Shown here: piece by piece, positions 37,701 to 49,767 of the stretch
Layout of the letters: each line of letters opens with the position of its first letter
How positions within the stretch are numbered: position 1 is the first letter of the stretch
NCBI GenBank assembly: GCA_026874595.1
Contig: CM049307.1
Span: 6,347,579-6,411,578 of the forward strand
Reading direction: 5' to 3'
Source: Sipunculus nudus
Taxonomy: Eukaryota; Annelida; Sipuncula; Golfingiida; Sipunculidae
DNA: 64,000 nucleotides
Position numbers and translations under genes: made by a program
Notes under the pieces: model-generated
Database searches by the model: none
Seen by the model: only the letters and a program-made list of their open reading frames with translations
What the model was told of the DNA's origin: nothing

Positions 37701-40700
37701 TAATACTTGTATTCAGAGTGTGTGATGGATGTAAGAATGTTCTCATAAATTTTGGATTAATACTTGTATTCAGAGTGTGTGATGGATGTAAGAATGTTCT
37801 CATAAGTTTTGGATTAATACTTGTATTCAGAGTGTGTGATGGATGTAAGAATGTTCTCATAAGTTTTGGATTAATACTTGTATTCAGAGTGTGTGATGGA
37901 TGTAAGAATGTTCTCAGAAATTTTGGATTAATACTTGTATTCAGAGTGTGTGATGGATGTAAGAATGTTCTCATAAGTTTTTGATTAATACTTGTATTCA
38001 GAGCTTGTGATGGATGTAAGAATGTTCTCATAAGTTTTGGATTAATACTTGTATTCAGAGTGTGTGATGGATGTAAGAATGTTCTCATAAGTTTTGGATT
38101 AATACTTGTATTCAGAGCGTGTGATGGATGTAAGAATGTTCTCATAAATTTTGGATTAATACTTGTATTCAGAGCGTGTGATGGATGTAAGAATGTTCTC
38201 ATAAGTTTTGGATTAATACTTGTATTCAGAGTGTGTGATGGATGTAAGAATGTTCTCATAAGTTTTGGATTAATACTTGTATTCAGAGTGTGTGATGGAT
38301 GTAAGAATGTTCTCAGAAATTTTGGATTAATACTTGTATTCAGAGTGTGTGATGGATGTAAGAATGTTCTCATAAGTTTTGGATTAATACTTGTATTCAG
38401 AGTGTGTGATGGATGTAAGAATGTTCTCATAAATTTTGGATTAATACTTGTATTCAGAGTGTGTGATGGATGTAAGAATGTTCATATAAGTTTTGGATTA
38501 ATACTTGTATTCAGAGTGTGTGATGGATGTAAGAATGTTCTCAGAAATTTTGGATTAATACTTGTATTCAGAGTGTGTGATGGATGTAAGAATGTTCCAA
38601 AAAAATTTTTGATTAATACTTGTATTCAGAGTGTGTGATGGATGTAAGAATGTTCTCATAAATTTTGGATTAATACTTGTATTCAGAGTGTGTGATGGAT
38701 GTAAGAATGTTCATATAAGTTTTGGATTATAACTTGTATTCAGAGTGTGTGATGGATGTAAGATTGTTCTCATAAATTTTGGATTAATACTTGTATTCAG
38801 AGTGTGTGATGGATGTAAGAATGTTCTCATAAATTTTGGATTAATACTTGTATTCAGAGTGTTTGATGGATGTAAGATTGTTCTCATAAGTTTTGGATTA
38901 ATACTTGTATTCAGAGTGTGTGATGGATGTAAGAATGTTCTCAGAAATTTTGATTTAATACTTGTATTCAGAGTGTGTGATGGATGTAAGAATGTTCTCA
39001 TAAATTTTGGATTAATACTTGTATTCAGAGCGTGTGATGGATGTAAGAATGTTCTCAGAAATTTTGGATTAATACTTGTATTCAGAGTGTGTGATGGATG
39101 TAAGAATGTTCTCAGAAATTTTGGATTAATACTTGTATTCAGAGTGTGTGATGGATGTAAGATTGTTCTCATAAATTTTGGATTAATACTTGTATTCAGA
39201 GCGTGTGATGGATGTAAGAATGTTCTCATAAATTTTGGATTAATACTTGTATTCAGAGTGTGTGATGGATGTAAGAATGTTCTCATAAGTTTTGGATTAA
39301 TACTTGTATTCAGAGTGTGTGATGGATGTAAGAATGTTCTCATAAATTTTGGATTAATACTTGTATTCAGAGTGTGTGATGGATGTAAGAATGTTGTCAG
39401 AAATTTTGGATTAATACTTGTATTCAGAGTGTGTGATGGATGTCAGAATGTTCTCAGAAATTTTGGATTAATACTTGTATTCAGAGTGTGTGATGGATGT
39501 AAGAATGTTCTCAGAAATTTTGGATTAATACTTGTATTCAGAGTGTGTGATGGATGTAAGAATGTTCTCAGAAATTTTGGATTAATACTTGTATTCAGAG
39601 TGTGTGATGGATGTAAGAATGTTCTCATAAGTTTTGGATTAATCCTTGTATTCAGAGAGTGTGATGGATGTAAGAATGTTCTCATAAATTTTGGATTAAT
39701 ACTTGTATTCAGAGTGTGTGATGGATGTAAGAATGTTCTCATAAATTTTGGATTAATACTTGTATTCAGAGTGTGTGATGGATGTAAGAATGTTCTCATA
39801 AGTTTTGGATTAATACTTGTATTCAGAGTGTGTGATGGATGTAAGAATGTTCTCATAAGTTTTGGATTAATACTTGTATTCAGAGTGTGTGATGGATGTA
39901 AGAATGTTTTCAGAAATTTTGGATTAATACTTGTATTCAGAGTGTGTGATGGATGTAAGAATGTTCTCAGAAATTTTGGATTAATACTTGTATTCAGAGT
40001 GTGTGATGGATGTAAGAATGTTCTCAGAAATTTTGGATTAATACTTGTATTCAGAGTGTGTGATGGATGTAAGAATGTTCTCATAAATTTTGGATTAATA
40101 CTTGTATTCAGAGTGTGTGATGGATGTAAGAATGTTCTCATAAATTTTGGATTAATACTTGTATTCAGAGTGTGTGATGGATGTAAGAATGTTCTCATAA
40201 GTTTTGGATTAATACTTGTATTCAGAGAGTGTGATGGATGTAAGAATGTTCTCATAAATTTTGGATTAATACTTGTATTCAGAGTGTGTGATGGATGTAA
40301 GAATGTTCTCATAAATTTTGGATTAATACTTGTATTCAGAGTGTGTGATGGATGTAAGAATGTTCTCATAAGTTTTGGATTAATACTTGTATTCAGAGTG
40401 TGTGATGGATGTAAGAATGTTCTCATAAGTTTTGGATTAATACTTGTATTCAGAGTGTGTGATGGATGTAAGAATGTTCTCAGAAATTTTGGATTAATAC
40501 TTGTATTCAGAGTGTGTGATGGATGTAAGAATGTTCTCATAAGTTTTTGATTAATACTTGTATTCAGAGCTTGTGATGGATGTAAGAATGTTCTCATAAG
40601 TTTTGGATTAATACTTGTATTCAGAGTGTGTGATGGATGTAAGAATGTTCTCATAAGTTTTGGATTAATACTTGTATTCAGAGCGTGTGATGGATGTAAG

Positions 40701-42546
40701 AATGTTCTCATAAATTTTGGATTAATACTTGTATTCAGAGCGTGTGATGGATGTAAGAATGTTCTCATAAGTTTTGGATTAATACTTGTATTCAGAGTGT
40801 GTGATGGATGTAAGAATGTTCTCATAAGTTTTGGATTAATACTTGTATTCAGAGTGTGTGATGGATGTAAGAATGTTCTCAGAAATTTTGGATTAATACT
40901 TGTATTCAGAGTGTGTGATGGATGTAAGAATGTTCTCATAAGTTTTGGATTAATACTTGTATTCAGAGTGTGTGATGGATGTAAGAATGTTCTCATAAAT
41001 TTTGGATTAATACTTGTATTCAGAGTGTGTGATGGATGTAAGAATGTTCATATAAGTTTTGGATTAATACTTGTATTCAGAGTGTGTGATGGATGTAAGA
41101 ATGTTCTCAGAAATTTTGGATTAATACTTGTATTCAGAGTGTGTGATGGATGTAAGAATGTTCCAAAAAAATTTTTGATTAATACTTGTATTCAGAGTGT
41201 GTGATGGATGTAAGAATGTTCTCATAAATTTTGGATTAATACTTGTATTCAGAGTGTGTGATGGATGTAAGAATGTTCATATAAGTTTTGGATTAATACT
41301 TGTATTCAGAGTGTGTGATGGATGTAAGATTGTTCTCATAAATTTTGGATTAATACTTGTATTCAGAGTGTGTGATGGATGTAAGAATGTTCTCATAAAT
41401 TTTGGATTAATACTTGTATTCAGAGTGTTTGATGGATGTAAGATTGTTCTCATAAGTTTTGGATTAATACTTGTATTCAGAGTGTGTGATGTATGTAAGA
41501 ATGTTCTCAGAAATTTTGATTTAATACTTGTATTCAGAGTGTGTGATGGATGTAAGAATGTTCTCATAAATTTTGGATTAATACTTGTATTCAGAGCGTG
41601 TGATGGATGTAAGAATGTTCTCAGAAATTTTGGATTAATACTTGTATTCAGAGTGTGTGATGGATGTAAGAATGTTCTCAGAAATTTTGGATTAATACTT
41701 GTATTCAGAGTGTGTGATGGATGTAAGATTGTTCTCATAAATTTTGGATTAATACTTGTATTCAGAGCGTGTGATGGATGTAAGAATGTTCTCATAAATT
41801 TTGGATTAATACTTGTATTCAGAGTGTGTGATGGATGTAAGAATGTTCTCATAAGTTTTGGATTAATACTTGTATTCAGAGTGTGTGATGGATGTAAGAA
41901 TGTTCTCAGAAATTTTGGATTAATACTTGTATTCAGAGTGTGTGATGGATGTAAGAATGTTCTCAGAAATTTTGGATTAATACTTGTATTCAGAGTGTGT
42001 GATGGATGTCAGAATGTTCTCAGAAATTTTGGATTAATACTTGTATTCAGAGTGTGTGATGGATGTAAGAATGTTCTCAGAAATTTTGGATTAATACTTG
42101 TATTCAGAGTGTGTGATGGATGTAAGAATGTTCTCAGAAATTTTGGATTAATACTTGTATTCAGAGTGTGTGATGGATGTAAGAATGTTCTCATAAGTTT
42201 TGGATTAATCCTTGTATTCAGAGAGTGTGATGGATGTAAGAATGTTCTCATAAATTTTGGATTAATACTTGTATTCAGAGTGTGTGATGGATGTAAGAAT
42301 GTTCTCATAAATTTTGGATTAATACTTGTATTCAGAGTGTGTGATGGATGTAAGAATGTTCTCATAAGTTTTGGATTAATACTTGTATTCAGAGTGTGTG
42401 ATGGATGTAAGAATGTTCTCATAAGTTTTGGATTAATACTTGTATTCAGAGTGTGTGATGGATGTAAGAATGTTCTCAGAAATTTTGGATTAATACTTGT
42501 ATTCAGAGTGTGTGATGGATGTAAGAATGTTCTCATAAGTTTTTGA
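34735..42546. repeat. 2,566-bp higher-order repeat
   Basis: Marker monomers recur at 2,566 bp (45 monomers + 1 base): the GTTTTTGATT variant ends reading frames at 34,734 and 37,300, then at 37,984 and 40,550. The extra-base monomer recurs at 35,388, 38,638 (3,250 = 2,566 + 684) and 41,204 (2,566). A 684-bp (12-monomer) tandem copy sits at 37,301-37,984. The last unit is 1,996 bp, that is 10 monomers shorter. Two 601-codon stretches at 35,495 and 38,745 differ at only two residues. Confidence 0.88.
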
Positions 42547-43444
42547 TTAATACTTGTATTCAGAGCGTGTGATGGATGTAAGAATGTTCTCATAAGTTTT
42601 GGATTAATACTTGTATTCAGAGTGTGTGATGGATGTAAGAATGTTCTCATAAGTTTTGGATTAATACTTGTATTCAGAGCGTGTGATGGATGTAAGAATG
42701 TTCTCATAAATTTTGGATTAATACTTGTATTCAGAGCGTGTGATGGATGTAAGAATGTTCTCATAAGTTTTGGATTAATACTTGTATTCAGAGTGTGTGA
42801 TGGATGTAAGAATGTTCTCATAAGTTTTGGATTAATACTTGTATTCAGAGTGTGTGATGGATGTAAGAATGTTCTCAGAAATTTTGGATTAATACTTGTA
42901 TTCAGAGTGTGTGATGGATGTAAGAATGTTCTCATAAGTTTTGGATTAATACTTGTATTCAGAGTGTGTGATGGATGTAAGAATGTTCTCAGAAATTTTG
43001 GATTAATACTTGTATTCAGAGTGTGTGATGGATGTAAGAATGTTCTCATAAGTTTTGGATTAATACTTGTATTCAGAGTGTGTGATGGATGTAAGAATGT
43101 TCTCATAAGTTTTGGATTAATACTTGTATTCAGAGTGTGTGATGGATGTAAGAATGTTCTCAGAAATTTTGGATTAATACTTGTATTCAGAGTGTGTGAT
43201 GGATGTAAGAATGTTCTCATAAATTTTGGATTAATACTTGTATTCAGAGCGTGTGATGGATGTAAGAATGTTCTCATAAATTTTGGATTAATACTTGTAT
43301 TCAGAGCGTGTGATGGATGTAAGAATGTTCTCAGAAATTTTGGATTAATACTTGAATTCAGAGCGTGTGATGGATGTAAGAATGTTCTCATAAATTTTGG
43401 ATTAATACTTGTATTCAGAGTGTGTGATGGATGTAAGAATGTTC

Positions 43445-43540
43445 TTATTTGGGATGAATGCCAATATTCAGAGTGTGTGATGGATGTAAGAATGTTCTTA
43501 TTTGGGATGAATGCCAATATTCAGAGTGTGTGATGGATGT
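43445..43540. repeat. Divergent right edge monomers
   Basis: The array ends with variants reading AATGTTCTTATTTGGGATGA then ATGCCAATATTCA, each 53 bp instead of 57, followed by a partial monomer (GAGTGTGTGATGGATGTAAA). Confidence 0.85.
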
Positions 43541-43953
43541 AAATGGTCTGTGCTTCATATGTGTATTTGAGCACCACAAGGGGTAATTTTATCACACATT
43601 ACACACAAAAAATCTTCTGGTTTGCATTGTGCCAAATCCCGTTAACCACAGGATATTTCCCTTATCTTTAGTCAGGTTCAGTTCAAAAGCCTTTCATAAA
43701 TAACTCTGAGATTACAGACAACTTACAGATTTTATGAATTTTTGGTTCTGTAGACCACAGGTGATTTCTGTGTAATAAGGAAACACACATATAAACATAT
43801 GAAACAGACAATATGTTTGATGGGTGTCTAGCTGTATAGACAGTCCTGAAATGCTAGGAAAAAATACAAAACATTAACCTGGTAAAAACATGATTACAAT
43901 GTGATAATACTATTACTGAGATGGGTGTCTTGCAGCAGTTCATGTGTGCTTTT
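43541..43953. other. Non-coding stretch
   Basis: No supported features between the satellite and the family IV element. Confidence 0.4.
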
Positions 43954-45639
43954 TATGCCCCCGCCACAAAGTGGCCGGGGCATATAGTTTTACCCATGTC
44001 TGTAATTCCGTCCTTCCGTCATTCTGAAATCAAACAGTTGTACGGACTTTGTTTCACAATGCCTGCAGATATTGGCCTGATTTTTTGTGTGTGGGCAGAT
44101 AATGCCCAGTTACAGATCGAGTTCGTGTTTTGTCCCAGTTGACCTACTTTTGCCTGTTTGACGGTGCCCTAACATAGAAAATTTCATGAAAAACATAAAT
44201 TTTCATGACAAGTGCATGTGTATGGACCTTTTTTCGCAATGCCTGCAGATACGGGCCTGATTTTTGGTGTGTGGGCAGATAATGACCAGTTACGGATCGA
44301 GTTCGTGTTTTAACCCAGTTGACTTAATTTTGACTGTTTGATTGCTCCTGAACATAGAAAGTTTCATGAAAAATAGAAATTTTCATAACAAATGCATATG
44401 TACGGACTTTTTTTCAGCAATGCCTGCAGATAACGCCCTTATTTTTTGTGTGTGGGCAGATAATGACCAGTTACAGATCGAGTACACGTTTCGTCCGGGT
44501 TGAACTACTTTTGATTGTTTAACGGCTCCTATACATAGAAAATTTCATGAAAAATAGAAATTTTCATGACAAATGTACATGTACAGCCTTTTTTAGCTCT
44601 CAGCTCATAGGCTGATGGGCTATTGTGGTCACCCTAGCTGTCCGTCTGTCGTGCCGTCCATCTGTCCGTCCGGCGTCTGTTGTCCGGTGTCTGTTAACTT
44701 TTACGTTGTGAGCGGGATATCTCTAAAAGGATTCACCATTGGAATTTTATTTCACCAGTGAAGATGTATATCGATAAATTCTTGGTCAAGTTCAAAGATG
44801 GGTGACCTTGACCCATTTTTCTACATTTTAGAGCTGATTATAGAAAAACACTCAGAAGCTTATATCTCAGGAACCTTTGTGTGGATTTTCGCAAAACTGA
44901 CTATGATCATTGGGACTGATGGTCTGTATGTGCTGCACAATTTTGGTGGTGCCACCTGCAATTTCTGATTTTTAGCGAACCTGTGAGCTTATGCGATGGT
45001 GCGGTGTCGTCCGTCGTGCGTTGTGTGTCGTGCGTCGTCTGTACGTTAACCATAGCTATCTCAAAAACGGCAGGAGCTAGCATCACCAAATTTTTTGCAA
45101 ATATTCAGTCATCCAAAAAACTATATCTGATTTTGTTTATTTTTTTTCTAACTGCATTTTCTTAGATTTTATAGGGAAAAAGCTAAAAAAACTTTAAAAA
45201 TCTTCTTCTCTGAAACTGTCCAGCCAAATTGTCAAATATTTCACAGAAATAGTCCCTGGAACAATCTTTCTCAAGTTTAATCGAATGGTTCCAGTTTGGA
45301 AATTTTTGGCTGAGTTACAGGAGGTTGAACTTTGTTAACTGTGCAAAAAAGCATATTAAAATTTAAATCTCAGAAACGGCTGGAGCTATCATCACCAAAT
45401 TTTATGCCAATGTTGGTCACATGAGTCATATCTGAAGTTGAGGTATTGGTGGCGCCACCTGCATCGGCCTTTTTTGTACGGGGTCATCAGTGCCTGTATC
45501 ACACTGACAGCTACAAATAACTTCTTCTCTGAAACGAAATGGCCAAATTGTTTAATATCGCACAGAAATGATCCTAGGGTAGTGCTTTCTGGAGTTTGTT
45601 CAAATGGTCTCAGTTCAGTGACTTTTGGCTAAGCTGAAT

Positions 45640-46165
45640 TTAGTCATATGCCATAACAGCCCATTTTAGCTAAGTGGCTACAAAAATCTTCTTCTCAAAA
45701 ACCACTGGGCCAAATTCTTAAATCTCACACTTTAATAATCCTTAGATGTTGATAATTCAAGTTTGTTCAAATGGTCTCAGTTCAGTGACTTTTGGCTGAG
45801 TTATGGGAAGCTGAATTTAGTCATATGCCATAACAGCCAATTTTAGCTAAGTGGCTACAAAAATCTTCTTCTCAACAACCACTGGGCCAAATTCTTAAAT
45901 CTCACACATTAATTATCCTGAGAAGTTGATAATTCAAGTTTGTTCAAATGGTCTCAGTTCAGTGACTTTTGGCTGAGTTATGGGAAGCTGAATTTAGTCA
46001 TATGCCATAACAGCCCATGTTAGCTAAGTGGCTACAAAAATCTTCTTCTCAAAAACCACTGGGCCAAATTCTTAAATCTCACACATAAATTATCCTTAGA
46101 TATTGATAATTCAAGTTTGTTCAAATGGTTTTGATTCAATGATTTTTGGCTGAGTTATGGGAAGC
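45640..46165 (+). repeat. 178-bp tandem repeat, three copies
   Basis: TTTTAGCTAAGTGGCTACAA, AAATCTTCTTCTCAA, CCACTGGGCCAAATTCTTAA and TTCAGTGACTTTTGGCTGAG recur at a 178-bp period (TAGCTAAGTGG at about 45,667, 45,845 and 46,021). The copies are very similar, so the expansion is recent within the family VI core. Confidence 0.88.
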
Positions 46166-46939
46166 TGAACTTTGCCATTTTGTTGTATTTTCCCATATGA
46201 GTTATAAACCTACAAAATGTTTTTCGACTGATGATGATACTGAGGCCAGTTTGTTTAATATTTTGCAAGAATAATTCCCTGAATCATTCTTATAATAATT
46301 GTCTTTTATGGTTCCAAAAAATGAATTTGGCTGAATTATAAAGATTGAATTGAGTCATTTTACCAAATATGTTAGCTGTGTGATGCAGATACATCTAGCC
46401 TAGCACCAGTTTATCAGCATCCATTACATCATGCCTCTAGACATTTATATTTCAGGTTATCTGTGGAAAATATTGACAAGAATGTTTTTAAAAGCTTTTA
46501 AAAAATGTAGATTTATGATATTACATATCATCTGTACACTAACTCATAATTTCTCAGGAATAGCAGGAGCTACCATCCCCAAATGTTATGCAATTATCTG
46601 TCACATATCAAATGTTGATGGATTCATCTTATTTTTGCTATCTGCATTTACTTAGATTTTACAAGGAAAAAGCTGAAAAAAACTTGTAAAAGTCTTCTTC
46701 TTGTTAACAGTCCAGCCAAATTGTCTTAATTTTACAGAAATGATCCCAGAGGCGAGCCCTCTCAAGTTTGTTCAAATGGTTTGTGTTAGATAAATTTTAG
46801 CAGAGTTACATAACAGGCCAAGATTGTGTACGTTTCTTGAATAGGTTGAGAAACTGCCAACTGTTTCAGATTTGGCAACAGATCAAGAGTTCATTCAGTG
46901 CAGCCAAATATAGGTCAACAGTTCAGTCAATGCAGCCAA

Positions 46940-47042
46940 GAACAAGGCATGTGATCACCTCATGGGCAGCATGTGATCGTCTCATGGGTAGCATGTGATC
47001 ACCTCATGAGTATCATGTGATCACCTAATGGGTGTCATGCCC
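46940..47042 (+). repeat. 22-bp minisatellite, four copies
   Basis: Units of AGCATGTGATCACCTCATGG type repeat about four times (CATGTGATC at 46,948, 46,970, 46,992 and 47,015). The unit contains TGATCA. Confidence 0.8.
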
Positions 47043-47872
47043 CTCAGGGCTGCATATGGAGCCAATCTGTGAGCTTATGCAATTGTGTGGCTACTATTCC
47101 AGATTTGGCAATAGGCAAAAGGTCAGCCTGGATTTATTTATAGCTTTGGCAGACTGCCAACTGTTTCAGATTATGCAACAGGTCAAGAGTTCACTCAGTG
47201 CAGCCAGGTACAGGTAAAAAATTCACTCAGTCTAGCCAGGTGCAGGTCAAGAGTTCACTCAGTGCAGTAGCCTGAGCCAGTAATTTGTCACAGTACACTT
47301 GGGGCAACAGCCTTTCTCACCTAAGCCTGGTCAGCCCCGTGCATCAGACTCAAGGTAAGTTTGATGTATTGGCCTGATATTCTGACCTGTCTATGTCTTT
47401 ATGGCTTTCTCGTTCACAAGACAGGTGTCGCCATCTACAATGACTTTTGCAGAGTGTATTTGCCTGCTTAATTCTACAGAAGAATTTGATATATCAGCCT
47501 GAAATTGGGCATATGTGTACATGTCAAATAGCTTTGTTGTATACAAGACTGGTGGTGCCACCTACAATAATTTTTGTGTTGTGTGCACCCATGCCAGAAT
47601 TTCAGCAGTGATGTTTGTGTATTGTTTCTTGTTCAAAATGTTTAGCACTTGCATTTTTCATATATATGAAAAGTAGTGGTTCAGCACTGAAGTGTGATAC
47701 CTGGTGTATATCCATATGCACAGGTTCGCATTAGGCCTGAAGGCCTTGTTTAATAAATTTTTATCGGATTTTTTTCAATTTTGGCCTTGTCAGCGGAATA
47801 TCTCTAAAAGGATTCACCGTTGGAATTTTATTTCATCTGTAAAGATGCGAAGATAGGTGACCTTGACCTTTT

Positions 47873-49767
47873 TAGCTCAGCTGACTCTAAGTCATCTGAG
47901 CTATAGTCGTGGTCCATTGTCCGTCGTCCGTCCGTCTGTCCGTCCGTCCGTCCGTCCGTCCGTCCGTAGATGTGGCACGTTTTGAAACCGTAAGACCTAG
48001 GAATCCAAAATTCAGCATAATGTTAGATATCCCCAAGATCTCCTACCAAGCCGAAAACTGGGTCTTTGCGACTTCGTTCCTTTGAGAAATTAAGGAAAAA
48101 CCTCAATTTTTTATTAAAATCCTATTTTCACACTTCAGGACTGCCTAATATCAAAACTACTCATCTGTTTTTCCTCATATTTACCATAAATATTCCTCTA
48201 TATAGTTCCTATGTACATGCCAGAAATTAAGACTGAAAAGTATAAATTCTTAAAGTTATGGGCCCAAACATAATGGACTTTGTAAAAAATCAGGAAAAAT
48301 AATAACTCACTTAACATGAAAAATTTTGAAACTAGAGTCTATTTTCTCAAGTATATAACTATGTTTAATTAAGATTCAATTGTTTACCCAAAATTAGATC
48401 TGAATTTTGTAAATTTTTTAAGTTATTAGCATAAAAAAAAAATCAGTACCTTAAATTTTGCCCAACTTTGACCATGGCACGTTTTTTTCCTGTAAGCACC
48501 ATTGATTTAATTTTCACAGCATGTAAACATAAATATTTAGTTTGTCTAAATCTGAAATTTGAAAATAAAAGCTTGAAAATTAAGCTAGTTATTGATTTTT
48601 TTTTCTGTAGTCACTTGCTTTGATTACAGATGCAGGGTCCCACTCCAGGTCACTGGAAGTCAGCTATGCCAGGATTTCTGATTTGTTACGGTCACTGGGG
48701 GAGATCCCCTGCTGTGACAGGTGTACAGTTATTCTCATATCACCACCCCAATCACCCCCCCCCCCCCCCCCCGCCCCGCAAACCCAACCCACCAAGTGTT
48801 ATGCTGTAATTGTTATTGTTTTCACTGTATCTCCTTAATTGTAATGCTGTTTCCACTCCGATATGCAAAAACTTTCCTTGAAAAAATAATTCAAGGTGTA
48901 ATCCAGAAGATGCAATGTTGTGTAATGTAGAATTTTTAAAGAAATCAATTTTCTTTTAAATGATTTTAACAAATATAAATGAACCCATCAGTATGCTTAA
49001 ATTATTATAAAATATGAAGCACATTATGAATAAATAAAGACACAATTAAAAATTGTGAAATCTAAATCAAGTATTATTTTTAGATACTGTTTTGCAGATT
49101 TAAATGATATATTTTTGTGGTAAAAAATCGATAAACATTTGTATGCATTATGTGGTGTTATCTGACAAGATTGAGATTTATGATGATACAATTGAGAATT
49201 ATGAATCAACTTTTATATTCAGATATATATGTTAAATTGGAAATGTATAGAAATATAAACTTAAATTAGAAAATAATTGATGTGATAAAAAAATCAGGAT
49301 TTAATACAAACATGTGTTCATTATTTTCCTGCCTCAGCAGAATTTGAGATCAGGCTTTGTTTGCCCTGTTTTATGTTGTTAATTAGCTATATTTCAACTG
49401 TATACATTTCATAAAAAAAATACATTTAATAATATATATTATACAAAAAAATAGATTCAATTGAACAAATGTGTAAACTACTGAAATGTCAACAGTTAAT
49501 CAAAAAACCAATTAATGATCATGGTTATAGTACAGATCATTTGTTCACAAACTGCTCACATGCTTTAGTTTCAACATTAGGAAACACATGGTCAGGTCAC
49601 AAAATATTTTTTGCAACAATTTCTTGCTCATCAATACAAACCAATCATATAAACCAACCATGGCCTTTATTACCTCTTCCTCTTACACTTTATCTCCATT
49701 AGATATTATTTTAGATTTTTACCTTCAAGGTTAACGTCAGCTGAGCACAGTGACCCATAGGTCCCTT
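47873..49767 (+). mobile_element. Helitron-like family I element nested in V
   Basis: 5' AGCTCAGCTGACTCTAAGTCATCTGAGCT from 47,874, then a (CCGT)n tract at about 47,925-47,970. 3' CAGCTGAGC, GACC-CATA-GGTC and CTTG (49,764-49,767) before TTT. The family V flanks rejoin as GGTGACCTTGACCTTTTT | TTTCTTTGTTTTAGAGCTGATT, matching the other V copy of that segment near 44,805-44,835. Poly-C tract at 48,755-48,772. Confidence 0.78.
47925..47970 (+). repeat. CCGT microsatellite
   Basis: About ten CCGT/CTGT units in the family I 5' region, the longest run of this motif in the window. Confidence 0.85.

Larger units (their letters stand above)
30479..43540. repeat. 57-bp satellite array, about 229 monomers
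   Basis: Head-to-tail copies of a 57-bp monomer made of GAGTGTGTGATGGATGTAAG, AATGTTCTCATAAATTTTGG and ATTAATACTTGTATTCA. Because 57 is divisible by three, the array is open for hundreds of codons on both strands: a 19-residue repeat VCDGCKNVLINFGLILVFR on + and MRTFLHPSHTLNTSINPKF on -. The commonest variants (GTG/GCG/GAG at monomer base 4-6; ATAAAT/ATAAGT/AGAAAT in the middle) change the amino acid on both strands, no splice or start context is evident, and +1 shifts break the frame. I therefore call it non-coding satellite DNA. Occasional 18-bp short units (GAGCGTGTGATGGATGCA type) occur near 30,931, 31,405, 33,305 and 33,779. Confidence 0.95.
44973..47748 (+). mobile_element. Helitron-like family VI element nested in V
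   Basis: The 5' end is AGCGAACCTGTGAGCTTATG (from 44,974). The 3' end has CACAGGTTCGC (47,719-47,729, exact inverse of GCGAACCTGTG), AGGCCTGAAGGCCTTG and a terminal CTTG (47,745-47,748) before TTT. The family V flanks rejoin as CAATTTCTGATTTTT | TTTAATAAATTTTTATCGG, a sequence seen uninterrupted near 49,912-49,940. The core has GGTGGCGCCACCTGC (45,448) and 178-bp modules. Unlike families I-IV, I see no second hairpin arm at the 5' end. Confidence 0.75.

Noticed and set aside
30479-43540. CRISPR-like array
   Set aside because: Repeats are contiguous with no unique spacers, and the sequence is eukaryotic.
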